From positions 124,001-188,000 of the forward strand of contig NZ_JNFB01000039.1 of the NCBI RefSeq assembly GCF_000766145.1: DNA of 64,000 nucleotides. The letters run 5' to 3'. Below are positions 1 to 7,921 of the stretch, one piece after another. How positions within the stretch are numbered: the first letter of the stretch is position 1; the number at the start of each line of letters is the position of its first letter. Made by a program: the position numbers and the translations under genes. The notes beneath the pieces were generated by a model. It ran no database searches. It worked only from the letters and a program-made list of their open reading frames with translations, and was not told the origin of the DNA. The DNA comes from Paenilisteria newyorkensis. Lineage in GTDB: Bacteria; Bacillota; Bacilli; Lactobacillales; Listeriaceae.

Positions 1-899
1 GAAAGACTACCGTCCGTTAAAGCGGCTTGTACGGCGCATCCTGGCTCGGTACCATGTTGGCAATTTCGGAATTTGCAATCATTGGCCAGCAACTCAATAT
101 CTTGAAATGTTTCACCAAGCCCGTCACTCGCTTGCCCAATACCAAGTTCGCGCATCCCAGGCGTATCAATCACAAGCAATCCAGTCGGCAACAAGTGCAA
201 CTCACGATGCGTGGTCGTATGCTTGCCTTTCGAATCATCCTCCCGAATCCCGCTCGTTTTCATCAACGTTTTTCCAGATAGGGCATTGATAAAAGAAGAT
301 TTCCCAACACCAGACGAACCTAGCAACACAATTGTTTCACCAGGCTTCAAAAAGCGCTCAATCGTGTCAAAACCACTTTTTGATAAATTATCCACCGCAA
401 AAATAGGTACGCCATACGCAACGAGTTCAATCTCCGTCACGATTTGCGCTGTATTTTCACTGAGATCCGCCTTGGTCAAAATCACAACAGGTTTCGCGCC
501 GCTATCCCAAGCAATTGTTAAATAACGCTCCAACCTATTGATGTTAAAATCATGATTCAACGAGCTCACAATAAAAACATAATCAAAATTCGCGGCCACT
601 AATTGTTCGCCGCCAGCAGGGTCACTACGTTTAAACACCGTCTTCCGGTCCAGCACGCCATGAATGAGGGACGTATCTTGCGGATGACTCTCAAGCGCCA
701 CAAAATCACCAACCGCGGGAAGCTCCGTATTCATCGCACCCATAAAAGCAACATATTTCAACTTGGCCAAATGCTCGCCATCCTCAGATACAACTTTGAA
801 AAAATCTTTAAAAACAGCCGTCACACGTGCGGGAATAAGCCCTTCCTGCAACGTTTGCGCCTCAAAAAAATCTGTAAATCCATAATTATTAATAGTCAA
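1..899 (-). CDS. rsgA: Ribosome small-subunit-dependent GTPase RsgA (3' end cut by window edge)
   Basis: Circularly permuted GTPase that acts in late 30S subunit maturation. About 299 residues are visible and the C-terminus runs off the left edge. An N-terminal OB-fold-like region comes first, then G4 TKAD (142-145), the P-loop GSSGVGKS (194-201), G3 DTPG (245-248) and the zinc site Cys275/Cys280/His282/Cys288. The permuted order G4-G1-G3 is diagnostic of the family. The start is TTG at 899, behind AAAGGAGCG; the ATT one base upstream is followed by a stop in its frame. It has its own promoter and a leader ORF (separate entries). The N-terminus resembles the longer RsgA paralogue type some Firmicutes carry, but I cannot tell whether another copy exists. 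Confidence 0.93.
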   Translation of the reverse strand, partial: MTINNYGFTDFFEAQTLQEGLIPARVTAVFKDFFKVVSEDGEHLAKLKYVAFMGAMNTELPAVGDFVALESHPQDTSLIHGVLDRKTVFKRSDPAGGEQLVAANFDYVFIVSSLNHDFNINRLERYLTIAWDSGAKPVVILTKADLSENTAQIVTEIELVAYGVPIFAVDNLSKSGFDTIERFLKPGETIVLLGSSGVGKSSFINALSGKTLMKTSGIREDDSKGKHTTTHRELHLLPTGLLVIDTPGMRELGIGQASDGLGETFQDIELLANDCKFRNCQHGTEPGCAVQAALTDGSL

Positions 900-906
900 T
901 GTTTTC

Positions 907-950
907 GCTCCTTTAAAATAGGGGAGCTTTAAATCGAATCAAACGCTCCC
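907..950 (-). promoter_or_regulatory. Candidate translational attenuator in rsgA leader
   Basis: Read along the minus strand, arm 1 is GGGAGC (950-945), arm 2 is GCTCCC (927-922) and arm 3 is GGAGC (911-907). Arm 3 is part of the rsgA ribosome binding site. Arm 2 can pair with arm 1, leaving the RBS open, or with arm 3, closing it. Arms 1 and 3 are near copies of each other. The leader ORF ends between arms 1 and 2. This matches leader-peptide-controlled translation attenuation; the switching is inferred. Confidence 0.45.
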
Positions 951-994
951 AAAATGTGATTGTTGTTAGTATTCGAAAACTTTACAATATCCAT
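929..994 (-). CDS. Putative 21-residue leader peptide upstream of rsgA
   Basis: A short ORF (ATG at 994, TAA at 931-929) begins MDIVKFSNTNNN and ends FDSI. It has a good ribosome binding site (AAAGGA, about 9 nt upstream) and lies between the rsgA promoter and the rsgA start. Its 3' end overlaps the first arm of a hairpin, and the stop codon falls one base before the second arm. I recognise no homologue. Placement and RBS suggest a translated regulatory leader rather than a functional protein; translation is inferred. Confidence 0.45.
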   Translation of the reverse strand: MDIVKFSNTNNNHILGAFDSI

Positions 995-1029
995 AATTCA
1001 TCATCCTTTCATATTGGGAATTCCGCTCC

Positions 1030-1059
1030 ATTATAACACAAGCGGGGCGTTTTAGCCAA
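1030..1059 (-). promoter_or_regulatory. Promoter for leader ORF and rsgA
   Basis: On the minus strand, TTGGCT, 18 bp, TATAAT, with a TG one base before the -10 (extended -10, TGTTATAAT). It lies 36 bp upstream of the leader ORF ATG. Confidence 0.6.
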
Positions 1060-1098
1060 TAAAAAAAGGAAAGCGATGGTAGCTGCCTTCCTTTTTTC
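1060..1098. terminator. Terminator after YqzC-like gene
   Basis: Inverted repeat AAAAAAGGAA / TTCCTTTTTT with an A/T-rich outer stem, directly after the stop of the minus-strand gene ending at 1100. It gives a U-run in the minus direction. Confidence 0.6.
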
Positions 1099-1099
1099 A

Positions 1100-1582
1100 T
1101 TAGTTTTTATGCGTAATGATTTTTGCGATTTGATCGGCAGTCATATTACTGTCTACAGCATAGCTACCGTCGCGTACATATTTCTCATAGTTGTTCGTGC
1201 GTAGGAACTTATCGAATTCAGCACCGGACTTGATGATGCCTGCAAATTGTAGTTCGTTACCAGCTTTAGAAGAAGGATCGCCTTTTTTGATAACAAGCGT
1301 GAATTTCTTGACTTGTTTTGCTTTTTCTTCCTCTGCTTTTTTCTTAGCCGCAACTGCTTTTTGAGCTTCTGCTGCTTGTGATTTCGCTAATTCTTGAGAT
1401 GCAAGTAGATCCTCATATTTCTTTTTGTAATTTTCGCTGTCGTCAGCTTTCGTTGTCGTCGTTGTTTTTGGTTCCGTTGATTTCTCTGCTTGTGCGCTTG
1501 ATGAGAAGAACGTATCAAAGACAAGCAAGAGCACTGCTGAAATCAAAAATCCTAGCGCCAGCATGCGAAGTGATTGTTTCAT
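1100..1582 (-). CDS. YqzC-like membrane-anchored protein with MltG-type small domain
   Basis: 160 residues: one N-terminal membrane segment (about 5-25), a Thr/Lys-rich linker, a charged coiled coil (about 50-92), then a roughly 65-residue domain. That domain carries IIKSGAEFDKFLR, a DGSY turn and MTADQIAKII, resembling the small LysM-like region of MltG/YceG lytic transglycosylases. The MltG catalytic domain is absent, so I do not expect lytic activity. Start ATG at 1582 follows AGGGAGG. It sits downstream of the YqzD-like gene in the same direction. From memory of Listeria and Bacillus gene order this pair corresponds to B. subtilis yqzD/yqzC; the cellular role is unknown to me. Confidence 0.7.
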   Translation of the reverse strand: MKQSLRMLALGFLISAVLLLVFDTFFSSSAQAEKSTEPKTTTTTKADDSENYKKKYEDLLASQELAKSQAAEAQKAVAAKKKAEEEKAKQVKKFTLVIKKGDPSSKAGNELQFAGIIKSGAEFDKFLRTNNYEKYVRDGSYAVDSNMTADQIAKIITHKN

Positions 1583-1614
1583 TGTATTATTTCCTCCCTT
1601 GTGATATCTCCAAT

Positions 1615-1968
1615 TTAATGAGCAACATATTCAGCGATTATTTCATTTACTTGGTCTTCTGAAAGTTCCGATTGTGTAACAATTTCCTCTATAGTGACAC
1701 CAGAAGTATACAAAGTAATAATTTGTTTTTTTCTTAAGTCACGGAGTTTTTTGCTAGATGTGCGAACAGGAGTGACAGTGTCAGCATCGATTTTCAATGT
1801 ATTTTCTAGAGTAGACACACGTTTTTTTAATTCGAAGTTCTCTTGCATTAATTGAGACGCGATTTCCTCCATCTCATTTTCTATCTGTTTGCTATTTCCT
1901 TTTTGCATAAATGAAAGCAAGAATAGGACGACAGAACAGGCAAGAAGAATTATGATTAGAACAGTCAT
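1615..1968 (-). CDS. YqzD-like membrane protein with C-terminal helix-turn-helix-like region
   Basis: 117 residues: an N-terminal membrane segment (about 2-20), a Glu/Lys-rich coiled coil (about 25-60), then LRDLRKKQIITLYTSGVTIE and EDQVNEIIAEYV, which look like a sigma-70 region 4-type helix-turn-helix. A membrane-tethered DNA- or protein-binding role is possible but unproven. ATG at 1968 lies behind GAGGTG. It is first of two co-directional genes with the YqzC-like protein 32 bp downstream. Confidence 0.7.
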   Translation of the reverse strand: MTVLIIILLACSVVLFLLSFMQKGNSKQIENEMEEIASQLMQENFELKKRVSTLENTLKIDADTVTPVRTSSKKLRDLRKKQIITLYTSGVTIEEIVTQSELSEDQVNEIIAEYVAH

Positions 1969-2007
1969 TGTGTTAATAACACCTCTTTTCCCTAAACTCT
2001 ACTTCTA

Positions 2008-2041
2008 TTTATAGCATAAATTACGCCAAAAACATAGTCAA
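2008..2041 (-). promoter_or_regulatory. Promoter for YqzD/YqzC-like genes
   Basis: Minus strand TTGACT, 17 bp, TATGCT; alternatively an overlapping extended -10 TGCTATAAA. Located 40-70 bp upstream of the ATG at 1968. Confidence 0.5.
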
Positions 2042-2085
2042 AAATGAATATTGTAAACAAAATAAAAAGAAAAGCTTAGGAATCC

Positions 2086-2117
2086 TTGCGTAAAGCCCTT
2101 AAAAATGATATTATAAT
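2086..2117 (+). promoter_or_regulatory. Promoter for rpmG
   Basis: TTGCGT, 17 bp, TATTAT, with TATAAT overlapping three bases downstream. Sits 50 bp before the rpmG ATG. Confidence 0.5.
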
Positions 2118-2166
2118 ACAGGTCTGATAAATAATTCAGTTTGATTAGAGTTTGGAGGGAAATAGA

Positions 2167-2316
2167 ATGCGTGTTAATATCACTTTAGAATGCACTGAGT
2201 GCGGCGATCGCAATTATATCACTACTAAAAACAAACGTGAAAACCCGGAACGTATTGAACTAAAAAAATATTGTCCAAGATTGCGCCGTGTCACTTTGCA
2301 CCGCGAAACTAAGTAA
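2167..2316 (+). CDS. rpmG: 50S ribosomal protein L33
   Basis: 49-residue large-subunit protein. It starts [17 protein letters not shown] and ends LHRETK, the family signature at both ends. The first zinc-ribbon knuckle CTEC is present, but the second is reduced to YCPRL, so the fourth ligand is missing. In L33 paralogues loss of cysteines marks the zinc-independent tendency, though three remain here. ATG at 2167 follows GGAGGG. A terminator follows directly, so this is probably a one-gene transcript with read-through into the next gene. Confidence 0.95.
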   Translation: MRVNITLECTECGDRNYITTKNKRENPERIELKKYCPRLRRVTLHRETK

Positions 2317-2346
2317 GCAGCAGGATTTCCACCTGTTGCTTTTTTT
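2317..2346 (+). terminator. Terminator after rpmG
   Basis: GCAGCAGG / CCTGTTGC stem with one wobble pair and a 7-nt loop, followed by T7, beginning at the base after the rpmG stop. Confidence 0.7.
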
Positions 2347-2380
2347 ATGGAGAATATTCTGTACTCAAGGAGGAGAGGGA

Positions 2381-2935
2381 ATGACAGCGAAAGCTACACT
2401 ACGCGAACAAATACTGACAGAGTTGCAAAAAATGGATAGAGCTACATACGAACAACGCTCACGAGCCATTGCAGAACAACTATTTCAAGAAGAAATATGG
2501 AAAAAAGCGACAACAATCGGTATCACAATCGCCCGATTCCCAGAAATAGCAACGCGCGCAATCATTGAACGAGCTTGGCAAGATGGAAAAACTGTAGCAA
2601 TACCTGAGACAAATAATAAATCAAAAGCCATGAAGTTTCGAGTATACAAAGAAAGCGATGAACTTTGTAAAAAAGCATTGGGTCTTTATGAGCCATTAGA
2701 AAGCGCTGTCGTTGTGCAAAAAAACGACTTGGACCTACTAATCGTCCCTGGCGTTTTATTCCGCACAGACGGCTACCGAATTGGTTTTGGAGCTGGCTTT
2801 TACGATCGCTACTTAATGGACTATCAGGGCGCAACGATTTCACTCTGTTATCGCGAACAAATAACCGCTGATTTCATGCCAGAACCTCACGATTTACCCG
2901 TTCAAAAACTAGTGATTGAAAATAATCTGAAATAA
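2381..2935 (+). CDS. yqgN: 5-formyltetrahydrofolate cyclo-ligase
   Basis: ATP-dependent conversion of 5-formyl-THF to 5,10-methenyl-THF in one-carbon metabolism. 184 residues from the ATG at 2381, chosen because AAGGAGGAGAGGGA precedes it; an in-frame upstream ATG has no RBS and overlaps rpmG. The family motif TDGYRIGFGAGFYDRYL lies at about 129-145, with the phosphate-binding GxGxG-like loop and YDR. Downstream of rpmG and upstream of gluP, as in B. subtilis (yqgN). It feeds the same folate pool as folD (25 kb) and gcvT (14 kb). Confidence 0.93.
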   Translation: MTAKATLREQILTELQKMDRATYEQRSRAIAEQLFQEEIWKKATTIGITIARFPEIATRAIIERAWQDGKTVAIPETNNKSKAMKFRVYKESDELCKKALGLYEPLESAVVVQKNDLDLLIVPGVLFRTDGYRIGFGAGFYDRYLMDYQGATISLCYREQITADFMPEPHDLPVQKLVIENNLK

Positions 2936-2959
2936 TAGCAAAAATTTGGCGGAGATTGA

Positions 2960-2988
2960 TTTACAATGTTCCCTTTTTTGCGTATAGT
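2960..2988 (+). promoter_or_regulatory. Promoter for gluP operon
   Basis: TTTACA, 17 bp, TATAGT, 42 bp upstream of the gluP TTG. Confidence 0.6.
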
Positions 2989-3029
2989 AGTACTTATAAA
3001 TAGGATTTTAAAAGAAAGCAGGGAATTTT

Positions 3030-4577
3030 TTGAGCCTCCAGGAACAGTATATTTTTTGGCGCTTAACTAGCTATTTTCTAATTGAAGAGGGATATCGACT
3101 CATTCATCTTCACGAAAAGAAACAAGAACTATGGTTAGATAATCCAGCCCAAAAGAAGCGACCAGTTATTCGAATTCAGATGAAGGAGCTCAGTTGGTCT
3201 AGTGTCGTCGAGCGGGATATTGAGCAAGTAATGCGTGTGTGCGAAGATTTACGCAAGCAGATGGGACGTTTGAAACTCCCATTAGTCAATATGTACATCA
3301 CGCCCTTTAAGCCGGTTGGAGATACTTCAGAATGGTTCGATAAACCGCTACACTCAGAAAACGAGAAAATAAGTCTGAACAATATATTAATCGATGCAGA
3401 AAACGCAGAAGAGCAGCTAAAACAACTAGAAACGGAGCTCGGTATACCTGCCGAGACATTTCAAGTTCTGACCGGTATAGATGAAAGCACCGTCACTAGT
3501 GAACGAAGCGTCGTCATCAATTATATTACCGCAAAAGTAAGTGACGAACAGGTGCAAGCCCGTAAAGAAAAGCCTTATGTGACATATGTTTTGCTTGCCA
3601 TCCAAATAGCAGTATTTTTAATCATGACATTCACAGGAGGGACGAGCAATAATACCTTTAACCTTGTCAGGTGGGGAGCTAAGTTCAATCCACTTATATT
3701 CGCAGGAGAATGGTGGCGCTTCATTACGCCGATGTTTATCCATATCGGATTACTCCATCTACTCATGAATTCCGTCGTCCTGTATATCATAGGACCAATG
3801 GCAGAAAAACTTTACGGCAAGTGGCGTTATGCGCTTATCTATGTGCTATCTGGCATCACAGGAGTTGTCGCCAGTTTCGCATTTAACATTAATGTGGCGG
3901 CAGGAGCTAGTACGGCTATTTTTGGTATCTTTGGAGCCTTGTTATACCTAGTAGTGTTAAAACCGCATATCTATGCAAGGTCATTAGGAATTAGTATTGC
4001 GGGTTTAGTTGTCGTAAATTTAGTGGTTGATTTATTTTCTCAAGGTATCGACCTAGCAGGACACATCGGCGGCTTAGTTGGCGGATTCTTGATTGCCGGA
4101 GCCTTATCCATGCCGCATCAATACTTCCACTGGCGCCGAATTTTATACGGAGCTTCGGCCGTTGTACTGACCGTGTTCTTCCTGTGGTTCGGTTTCGACA
4201 AAGGAAAGCACCCTTATGACCCACAAAACGCCAATGCTGTAGCAGGGGCATTTATACAAAATGAAGATTACAAAACAGCCCAAAAAATCTTGCACCAACT
4301 CCAAGTTTCAGGTAGTGCCGATGCGCTAACTTTTACAAATTTGGCCGTCATTGCAACGATTCAAGGAAATGAAATAAAAGCGGCAGACTTTGCGCGAGAA
4401 GCGATTGCACAAGAATCGTTTAATCCTCACGCCCATTTCTTATTGGCTCGTAGCTATGAAGTTCAAGGGGATTTGGAGCAGGCGTTAAAAGAAGCAACAA
4501 TCGCAGTTGAACAGCAAGATACAGAAACGTATGTCCAGTACAAGCAATATTTAGAGGGCAAAATCCAAACAAGATAA
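3030..4577 (+). CDS. gluP: Rhomboid intramembrane serine protease GluP with TPR tail
   Basis: 515 residues. A soluble N-terminal domain (1-180) leads into about six to seven membrane helices (about 183-385). The rhomboid catalytic pair is visible: Ser294 in GASTAIFG and His345 in AGHIGG. The HxxxN-type segment HLLMNSVVLY (about 243-252) is also conserved. A C-terminal TPR-like helical region (about 405-515) follows. Start TTG at 3030, behind AGCAGGG. In B. subtilis GluP (YqgP) acts in membrane protein quality control and magnesium homeostasis. It leads an operon with yqgQ and glcK, 11 bp and 7 bp spacers apart. Confidence 0.93.
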   Translation: MSLQEQYIFWRLTSYFLIEEGYRLIHLHEKKQELWLDNPAQKKRPVIRIQMKELSWSSVVERDIEQVMRVCEDLRKQMGRLKLPLVNMYITPFKPVGDTSEWFDKPLHSENEKISLNNILIDAENAEEQLKQLETELGIPAETFQVLTGIDESTVTSERSVVINYITAKVSDEQVQARKEKPYVTYVLLAIQIAVFLIMTFTGGTSNNTFNLVRWGAKFNPLIFAGEWWRFITPMFIHIGLLHLLMNSVVLYIIGPMAEKLYGKWRYALIYVLSGITGVVASFAFNINVAAGASTAIFGIFGALLYLVVLKPHIYARSLGISIAGLVVVNLVVDLFSQGIDLAGHIGGLVGGFLIAGALSMPHQYFHWRRILYGASAVVLTVFFLWFGFDKGKHPYDPQNANAVAGAFIQNEDYKTAQKILHQLQVSGSADALTFTNLAVIATIQGNEIKAADFAREAIAQESFNPHAHFLLARSYEVQGDLEQALKEATIAVEQQDTETYVQYKQYLEGKIQTR

Positions 4578-4588
4578 GAGGTATCGTT

Positions 4589-4801
4589 ATGAAAACAGTC
4601 TATGATGTGGCTCAATTACTGAAAAAATACGGCATTATCGTTTATCTTGGTAAGCGACAATGGGATATCGAAATGATGGAATACGAGCTAACGGAACTGT
4701 TTAAACATAAATTGCTGGATCGTGAAGTCTATGCCCGCGCTAGATCTGTTCTTAAAGTCGAATTAGACAAAGAGAAAGCAAAAAATAAGGTAGTAGAGTA
4801 G
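4589..4801 (+). CDS. yqgQ: YqgQ family small protein (DUF910)
   Basis: 70-residue acidic/basic helical protein beginning MKTVYDVAQLLKKYG, the DUF910 pattern. It is conserved between gluP and glcK in Listeria and Bacillus. The known fold is a three-helix bundle possibly able to bind nucleic acid; function is not established. RBS AGAGG lies 8 bp upstream. The stop codon TAG at 4799-4801 overlaps the glcK ribosome binding site, so translation is probably coupled. Confidence 0.88.
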   Translation: MKTVYDVAQLLKKYGIIVYLGKRQWDIEMMEYELTELFKHKLLDREVYARARSVLKVELDKEKAKNKVVE

Positions 4802-4808
4802 GAGACAT

Positions 4809-5786
4809 GTGAAAATGGAAAAGAAATTAATTGGCGTTGACCTTGGCGGTACAACTGCAAAAATTGCAATTTTAACAACTAATGGGAAAATTGAAGAAAA
4901 ATGGTCTGTTGAAACAGATAGCTCTGATGAAGGCTCTCATATTGTTCGTAACATTGGCGACAGCATTAACCAAAAATTAACGGACCTACAGTTGGATAAC
5001 AACACTTTTTATGGTATCGGAATGGGAACACCTGGAACGATTAACTACGAAACAGGCACGGTTAAAGGAGCCTACAACCTAAATTGGGCAAAAGAACAAA
5101 ATGTAGCAACCGATCTCAAAAGTATTACTGGGCTAGATGTACACTTAGATAATGATGCTAACATTGCAGCAGTTGGTGAAAGATGGCAAGGAGCTGGTGA
5201 AGGCTCGGCGAATGTTTTCTTTGTGACCTTAGGAACTGGTGTTGGTGGAGGTATTTTTGCGGAAGGAAAGATTCTTCATGGAGTTAAGGGAGCGGCAGGT
5301 GAAATCGGTCATATTACGGTAGATACTAGCAAAGAGGCCTATGACTGCACATGTGGAAAGAAAGGTTGTCTAGAAACAATCGCTTCTGCCACAGGAATCG
5401 TGCGCGTAGCCAAAGATTTAGCTAAGTCTTTCGAACCGAATTCTAAGCTAAAAGATGCTATACAGCAAGGAACCGAAGAAATCACATCTAAGTTGATTTT
5501 TGACCTCGCAGCAGAGAAAGATGAACTAGCAAAAAAAGTAGTTGATCATATTTGTTTTTATCTTGGTCTAGCATGTAGTCATATCGGTAATATGCTCAAT
5601 CCAGAAAAGATCATCATTGGTGGTGGAGTTTCGGCAGCTGGAGACGCTCTTTTGAAACCTATTCAAAACTATTTTGAAGGTATGGTCTTCCCGGCAGTCC
5701 GAGAATCAACATCTATCTCGATTGCGACGCTTGGAAATGATGCAGGAGTTTTGGGCGCAGCATGGTTAGCTCTACCGTCTGAATAA
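4809..5786 (+). CDS. glcK: Glucokinase, ROK family
   Basis: ATP-dependent phosphorylation of glucose taken up without the PTS or released from disaccharides. 325 residues. ATP site DLGGTT (11-16), catalytic Asp116 within LDNDANIA, LGTGVGGG (141-148), and the ROK zinc site His168 with Cys180/Cys182/Cys187 (CTCGKKGCLE). GTG at 4809 is best placed for TAGGAGA; ATG at 4815 is the alternative and would remove only two residues. Last gene of the gluP operon. Confidence 0.95.
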   Translation: MKMEKKLIGVDLGGTTAKIAILTTNGKIEEKWSVETDSSDEGSHIVRNIGDSINQKLTDLQLDNNTFYGIGMGTPGTINYETGTVKGAYNLNWAKEQNVATDLKSITGLDVHLDNDANIAAVGERWQGAGEGSANVFFVTLGTGVGGGIFAEGKILHGVKGAAGEIGHITVDTSKEAYDCTCGKKGCLETIASATGIVRVAKDLAKSFEPNSKLKDAIQQGTEEITSKLIFDLAAEKDELAKKVVDHICFYLGLACSHIGNMLNPEKIIIGGGVSAAGDALLKPIQNYFEGMVFPAVRESTSISIATLGNDAGVLGAAWLALPSE

Positions 5787-5796
5787 TAGCTTATTT

Positions 5797-5855
5797 TAGC
5801 TAGATGTACTACTGGCAATAATATAACGCTGGTAGGCATCTAGCTTTTCTTTTTC
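5797..5855 (+). terminator. Terminator after glcK
   Basis: AGCTAGATG / CATCTAGCT perfect outer stem with an inner CTACTGGC/GCTGGTAG helix, followed by TTTTCTTTTT. Confidence 0.8.
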
Positions 5856-5870
5856 GTAATTGGAAGTTTG

Positions 5871-5898
5871 TTTCACTTCCTTGATGTCAGGGTAAAAT
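5871..5898 (+). promoter_or_regulatory. Possible promoter of YqgU-like lipoprotein
   Basis: TTTCAC, 16 bp, TAAAAT, ending 33 bp upstream of the ATG at 5932. Confidence 0.35.
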
Positions 5899-5931
5899 AG
5901 TAGTAGCATATTAGCAAATGGAGGGAAAGAG

Positions 5932-7035
5932 ATGAGTAAAATTCGCATACGTTTTATAGTTACAATCCTTGGACTTTTATTTCTTTCCTACGGCTGCCAA
6001 AATGAGCAGGTACCTGTCAGCAAAGAAGAGAAAATAACAACCTCGAATAAAATTAAAACCTTAAACATTCAGCCTAAAGAGTTTCAACGCATTGTGGGCT
6101 GGATAGACGACGAGAATGTTCTACTGCAACTGAAAAAAGAGGGGAAAATAACCTTCGAAAGGCTCAATGTTTTTAGTGGGAAGCAACATCAGATATACGA
6201 AACAACACATGTGATTTCAGAAGTAGTCATTAGCCCAAATCGGGATTGTTTCCTTATTTATTCTGCAGAAAGTAAAGATAAGGCGAATTTGGATATTATT
6301 TCTATAGATGGATCTATAATGAGCACAAAAGAAGTAAAGCCACAAAGTATCGAATTTTCTTGGAATCAAGATGATCAAAATAAAATGTTCCTCACCACAT
6401 TCGATACAGATTGGAATTACCAAGTGTTTCAATGGGATATCCCAACTGGTAATATAACCCGATTAAATACAGATTCACCATTTGTTTCTTGGTATAGTGA
6501 TAATTTATTTGTCTTTAATCAAAAGCTATCACCACAGAAGGACAGAGGGGATCTCTATCTAGAAGATATACGGGATAAAACAGTTAAAAATCTTGTGGTT
6601 GCAGATGTATATAAATTCGCCGTATCTGCCAATACATTGCTAACAATTGAGCCAAGTAAAGAAGATAAAGCTATGGTATATAACTTCAGGACAGTTGGTT
6701 TTCAATCCTATTATCAATATGAAGCCCCAAGAGTATATGATGAATTGGGGACGTTCTTTCCATTCTACGATTTGAATGTGGAAAAGGAATCGTTTCTTAC
6801 ATTTGAGCCGTATGAAAGCAAAAAGTTAAAAGATCATGGTGGCGAGTTTAAGCTGGTCAAGGTGAGTCCTAAGGAGAAAAAGGCAGAAACAATACTGGAA
6901 CTAACCAATAACGAACCAATTGTTACATCACCAAACGGTAAGTACTGTTTATACGGTTATCTATTTGATCAAATAATTGATTTAGAAACAAAAGACACCT
7001 TGTACTTGATACAACATCGTGATAAAATGTATTAA
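5932..7035 (+). CDS. YqgU-like secreted lipoprotein
   Basis: 367 residues. The N-terminus is basic and hydrophobic and ends at a lipobox-like SYGC with Cys22, so a membrane-anchored lipoprotein is expected. The rest shows repeated short blocks (for example VGWIDDENVLLQL, FSWNQDDQNKMFLTTFD) typical of beta-propeller proteins. Position after glcK matches B. subtilis yqgU, linked there to germination or sporulation, which Listeria lacks; the role here is unknown. It stands alone between two terminators. RBS GGAGGGAAAGAG. Confidence 0.75.
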   Translation: MSKIRIRFIVTILGLLFLSYGCQNEQVPVSKEEKITTSNKIKTLNIQPKEFQRIVGWIDDENVLLQLKKEGKITFERLNVFSGKQHQIYETTHVISEVVISPNRDCFLIYSAESKDKANLDIISIDGSIMSTKEVKPQSIEFSWNQDDQNKMFLTTFDTDWNYQVFQWDIPTGNITRLNTDSPFVSWYSDNLFVFNQKLSPQKDRGDLYLEDIRDKTVKNLVVADVYKFAVSANTLLTIEPSKEDKAMVYNFRTVGFQSYYQYEAPRVYDELGTFFPFYDLNVEKESFLTFEPYESKKLKDHGGEFKLVKVSPKEKKAETILELTNNEPIVTSPNGKYCLYGYLFDQIIDLETKDTLYLIQHRDKMY

Positions 7036-7089
7036 AAATGCCAGAAAAGCACTATCGTAATGAGATAGCTATTTTTCTGGCATTTTTTA
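7034..7089. terminator. Bidirectional terminator between YqgU-like gene and ABC permease
   Basis: AAAAATGCCAGAAAA / TTTTTCTGGCATTTTT with an inner ACTATC/GATAGC helix. The A- and T-runs at the two ends serve both converging genes. Confidence 0.85.
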
Positions 7090-7099
7090 TTTCATAGAA

Positions 7100-7921
7100 T
7101 TAAACAGAGACATCTCTTTTTTGGAAAAATACAAAGGAGAGGGCCATAAAAATAATATAATAGACGCTTAGGACACCAATGGCCAGTCCTGGTGAAAGTC
7201 CCTTTACATCCATTCCAAGGCCGTTTGCATGCATGCTGACATAGTATAGAGGAGCCATAAAGATGTATTTGAACCATTGGAATTGTTCTACCAACATAAG
7301 CGTAATTCCGCCCGCAATACTATTGATAAACAGTAGAAACAGTCCGATTCCTACAGCTAAAGCCTGGCTTCTTAATAGTGATGAAACCATGAATGCGATG
7401 GAAGTTGAAAAAATAAGTTGAATAGAGAAGTACCCTAATTGGTAACCAATCGCATTTATGGCTGTTTGGCCTGCATTCGTAATATCTCCATTCTCTGAGT
7501 AGTTCGGATTAACTGCACTAATATCTTGAGTTAGACTACCAAATGAAGTTAAAATTCCACCAATAACATAGGACATTACAACCGTGAATAGTGTCAAAAG
7601 AACTGCGTACATAAGAACAACGATGTATTTGGAAAGAAGGATCTGCCAACGTTGATATGGACGAATTAGCAGTAACTTTATCGTTCCATAACTAAATTCA
7701 GATGACACAACTGCACTAGCTACGACGATAGAAAAGAGGGCTACCATAAACATGCTGATGCTGTTTACGGATAACATAAGCTGAACGTTATCAATATCTG
7801 GGACAAAAGATTTAAAACTCGCGGATAGAGCAAGAATGATAACTAAAATAATGAGAGGATATAGCCACGTACTGAACCTTAGTGATACTTTCTTTGTTTC
7901 ATTTGCGATTAATGATATCAT
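7100..7921 (-). CDS. ABC-2 type transporter permease
   Basis: 273 residues with about six hydrophobic helices and an early ETKKVSLRFSTWLYP amphipathic start, the layout of bacitracin/lantibiotic-exporter permeases (BcrB/ABC-2). The start ATG at 7921 overlaps the ATPase stop by 4 bp (ATGA), so the two are translationally coupled and form one exporter. Substrate unknown. Last gene of the minus-strand run that begins with comGA; it ends at the shared terminator. Confidence 0.85.
   Translation of the reverse strand: MISLIANETKKVSLRFSTWLYPLIILVIILALSASFKSFVPDIDNVQLMLSVNSISMFMVALFSIVVASAVVSSEFSYGTIKLLLIRPYQRWQILLSKYIVVLMYAVLLTLFTVVMSYVIGGILTSFGSLTQDISAVNPNYSENGDITNAGQTAINAIGYQLGYFSIQLIFSTSIAFMVSSLLRSQALAVGIGLFLLFINSIAGGITLMLVEQFQWFKYIFMAPLYYVSMHANGLGMDVKGLSPGLAIGVLSVYYIIFMALSFVFFQKRDVSV

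Noticed and set aside
211-932. Plus-strand frames opposite rsgA
   Set aside because: Shadows of the clearly coding minus strand, which carries all RsgA motifs.
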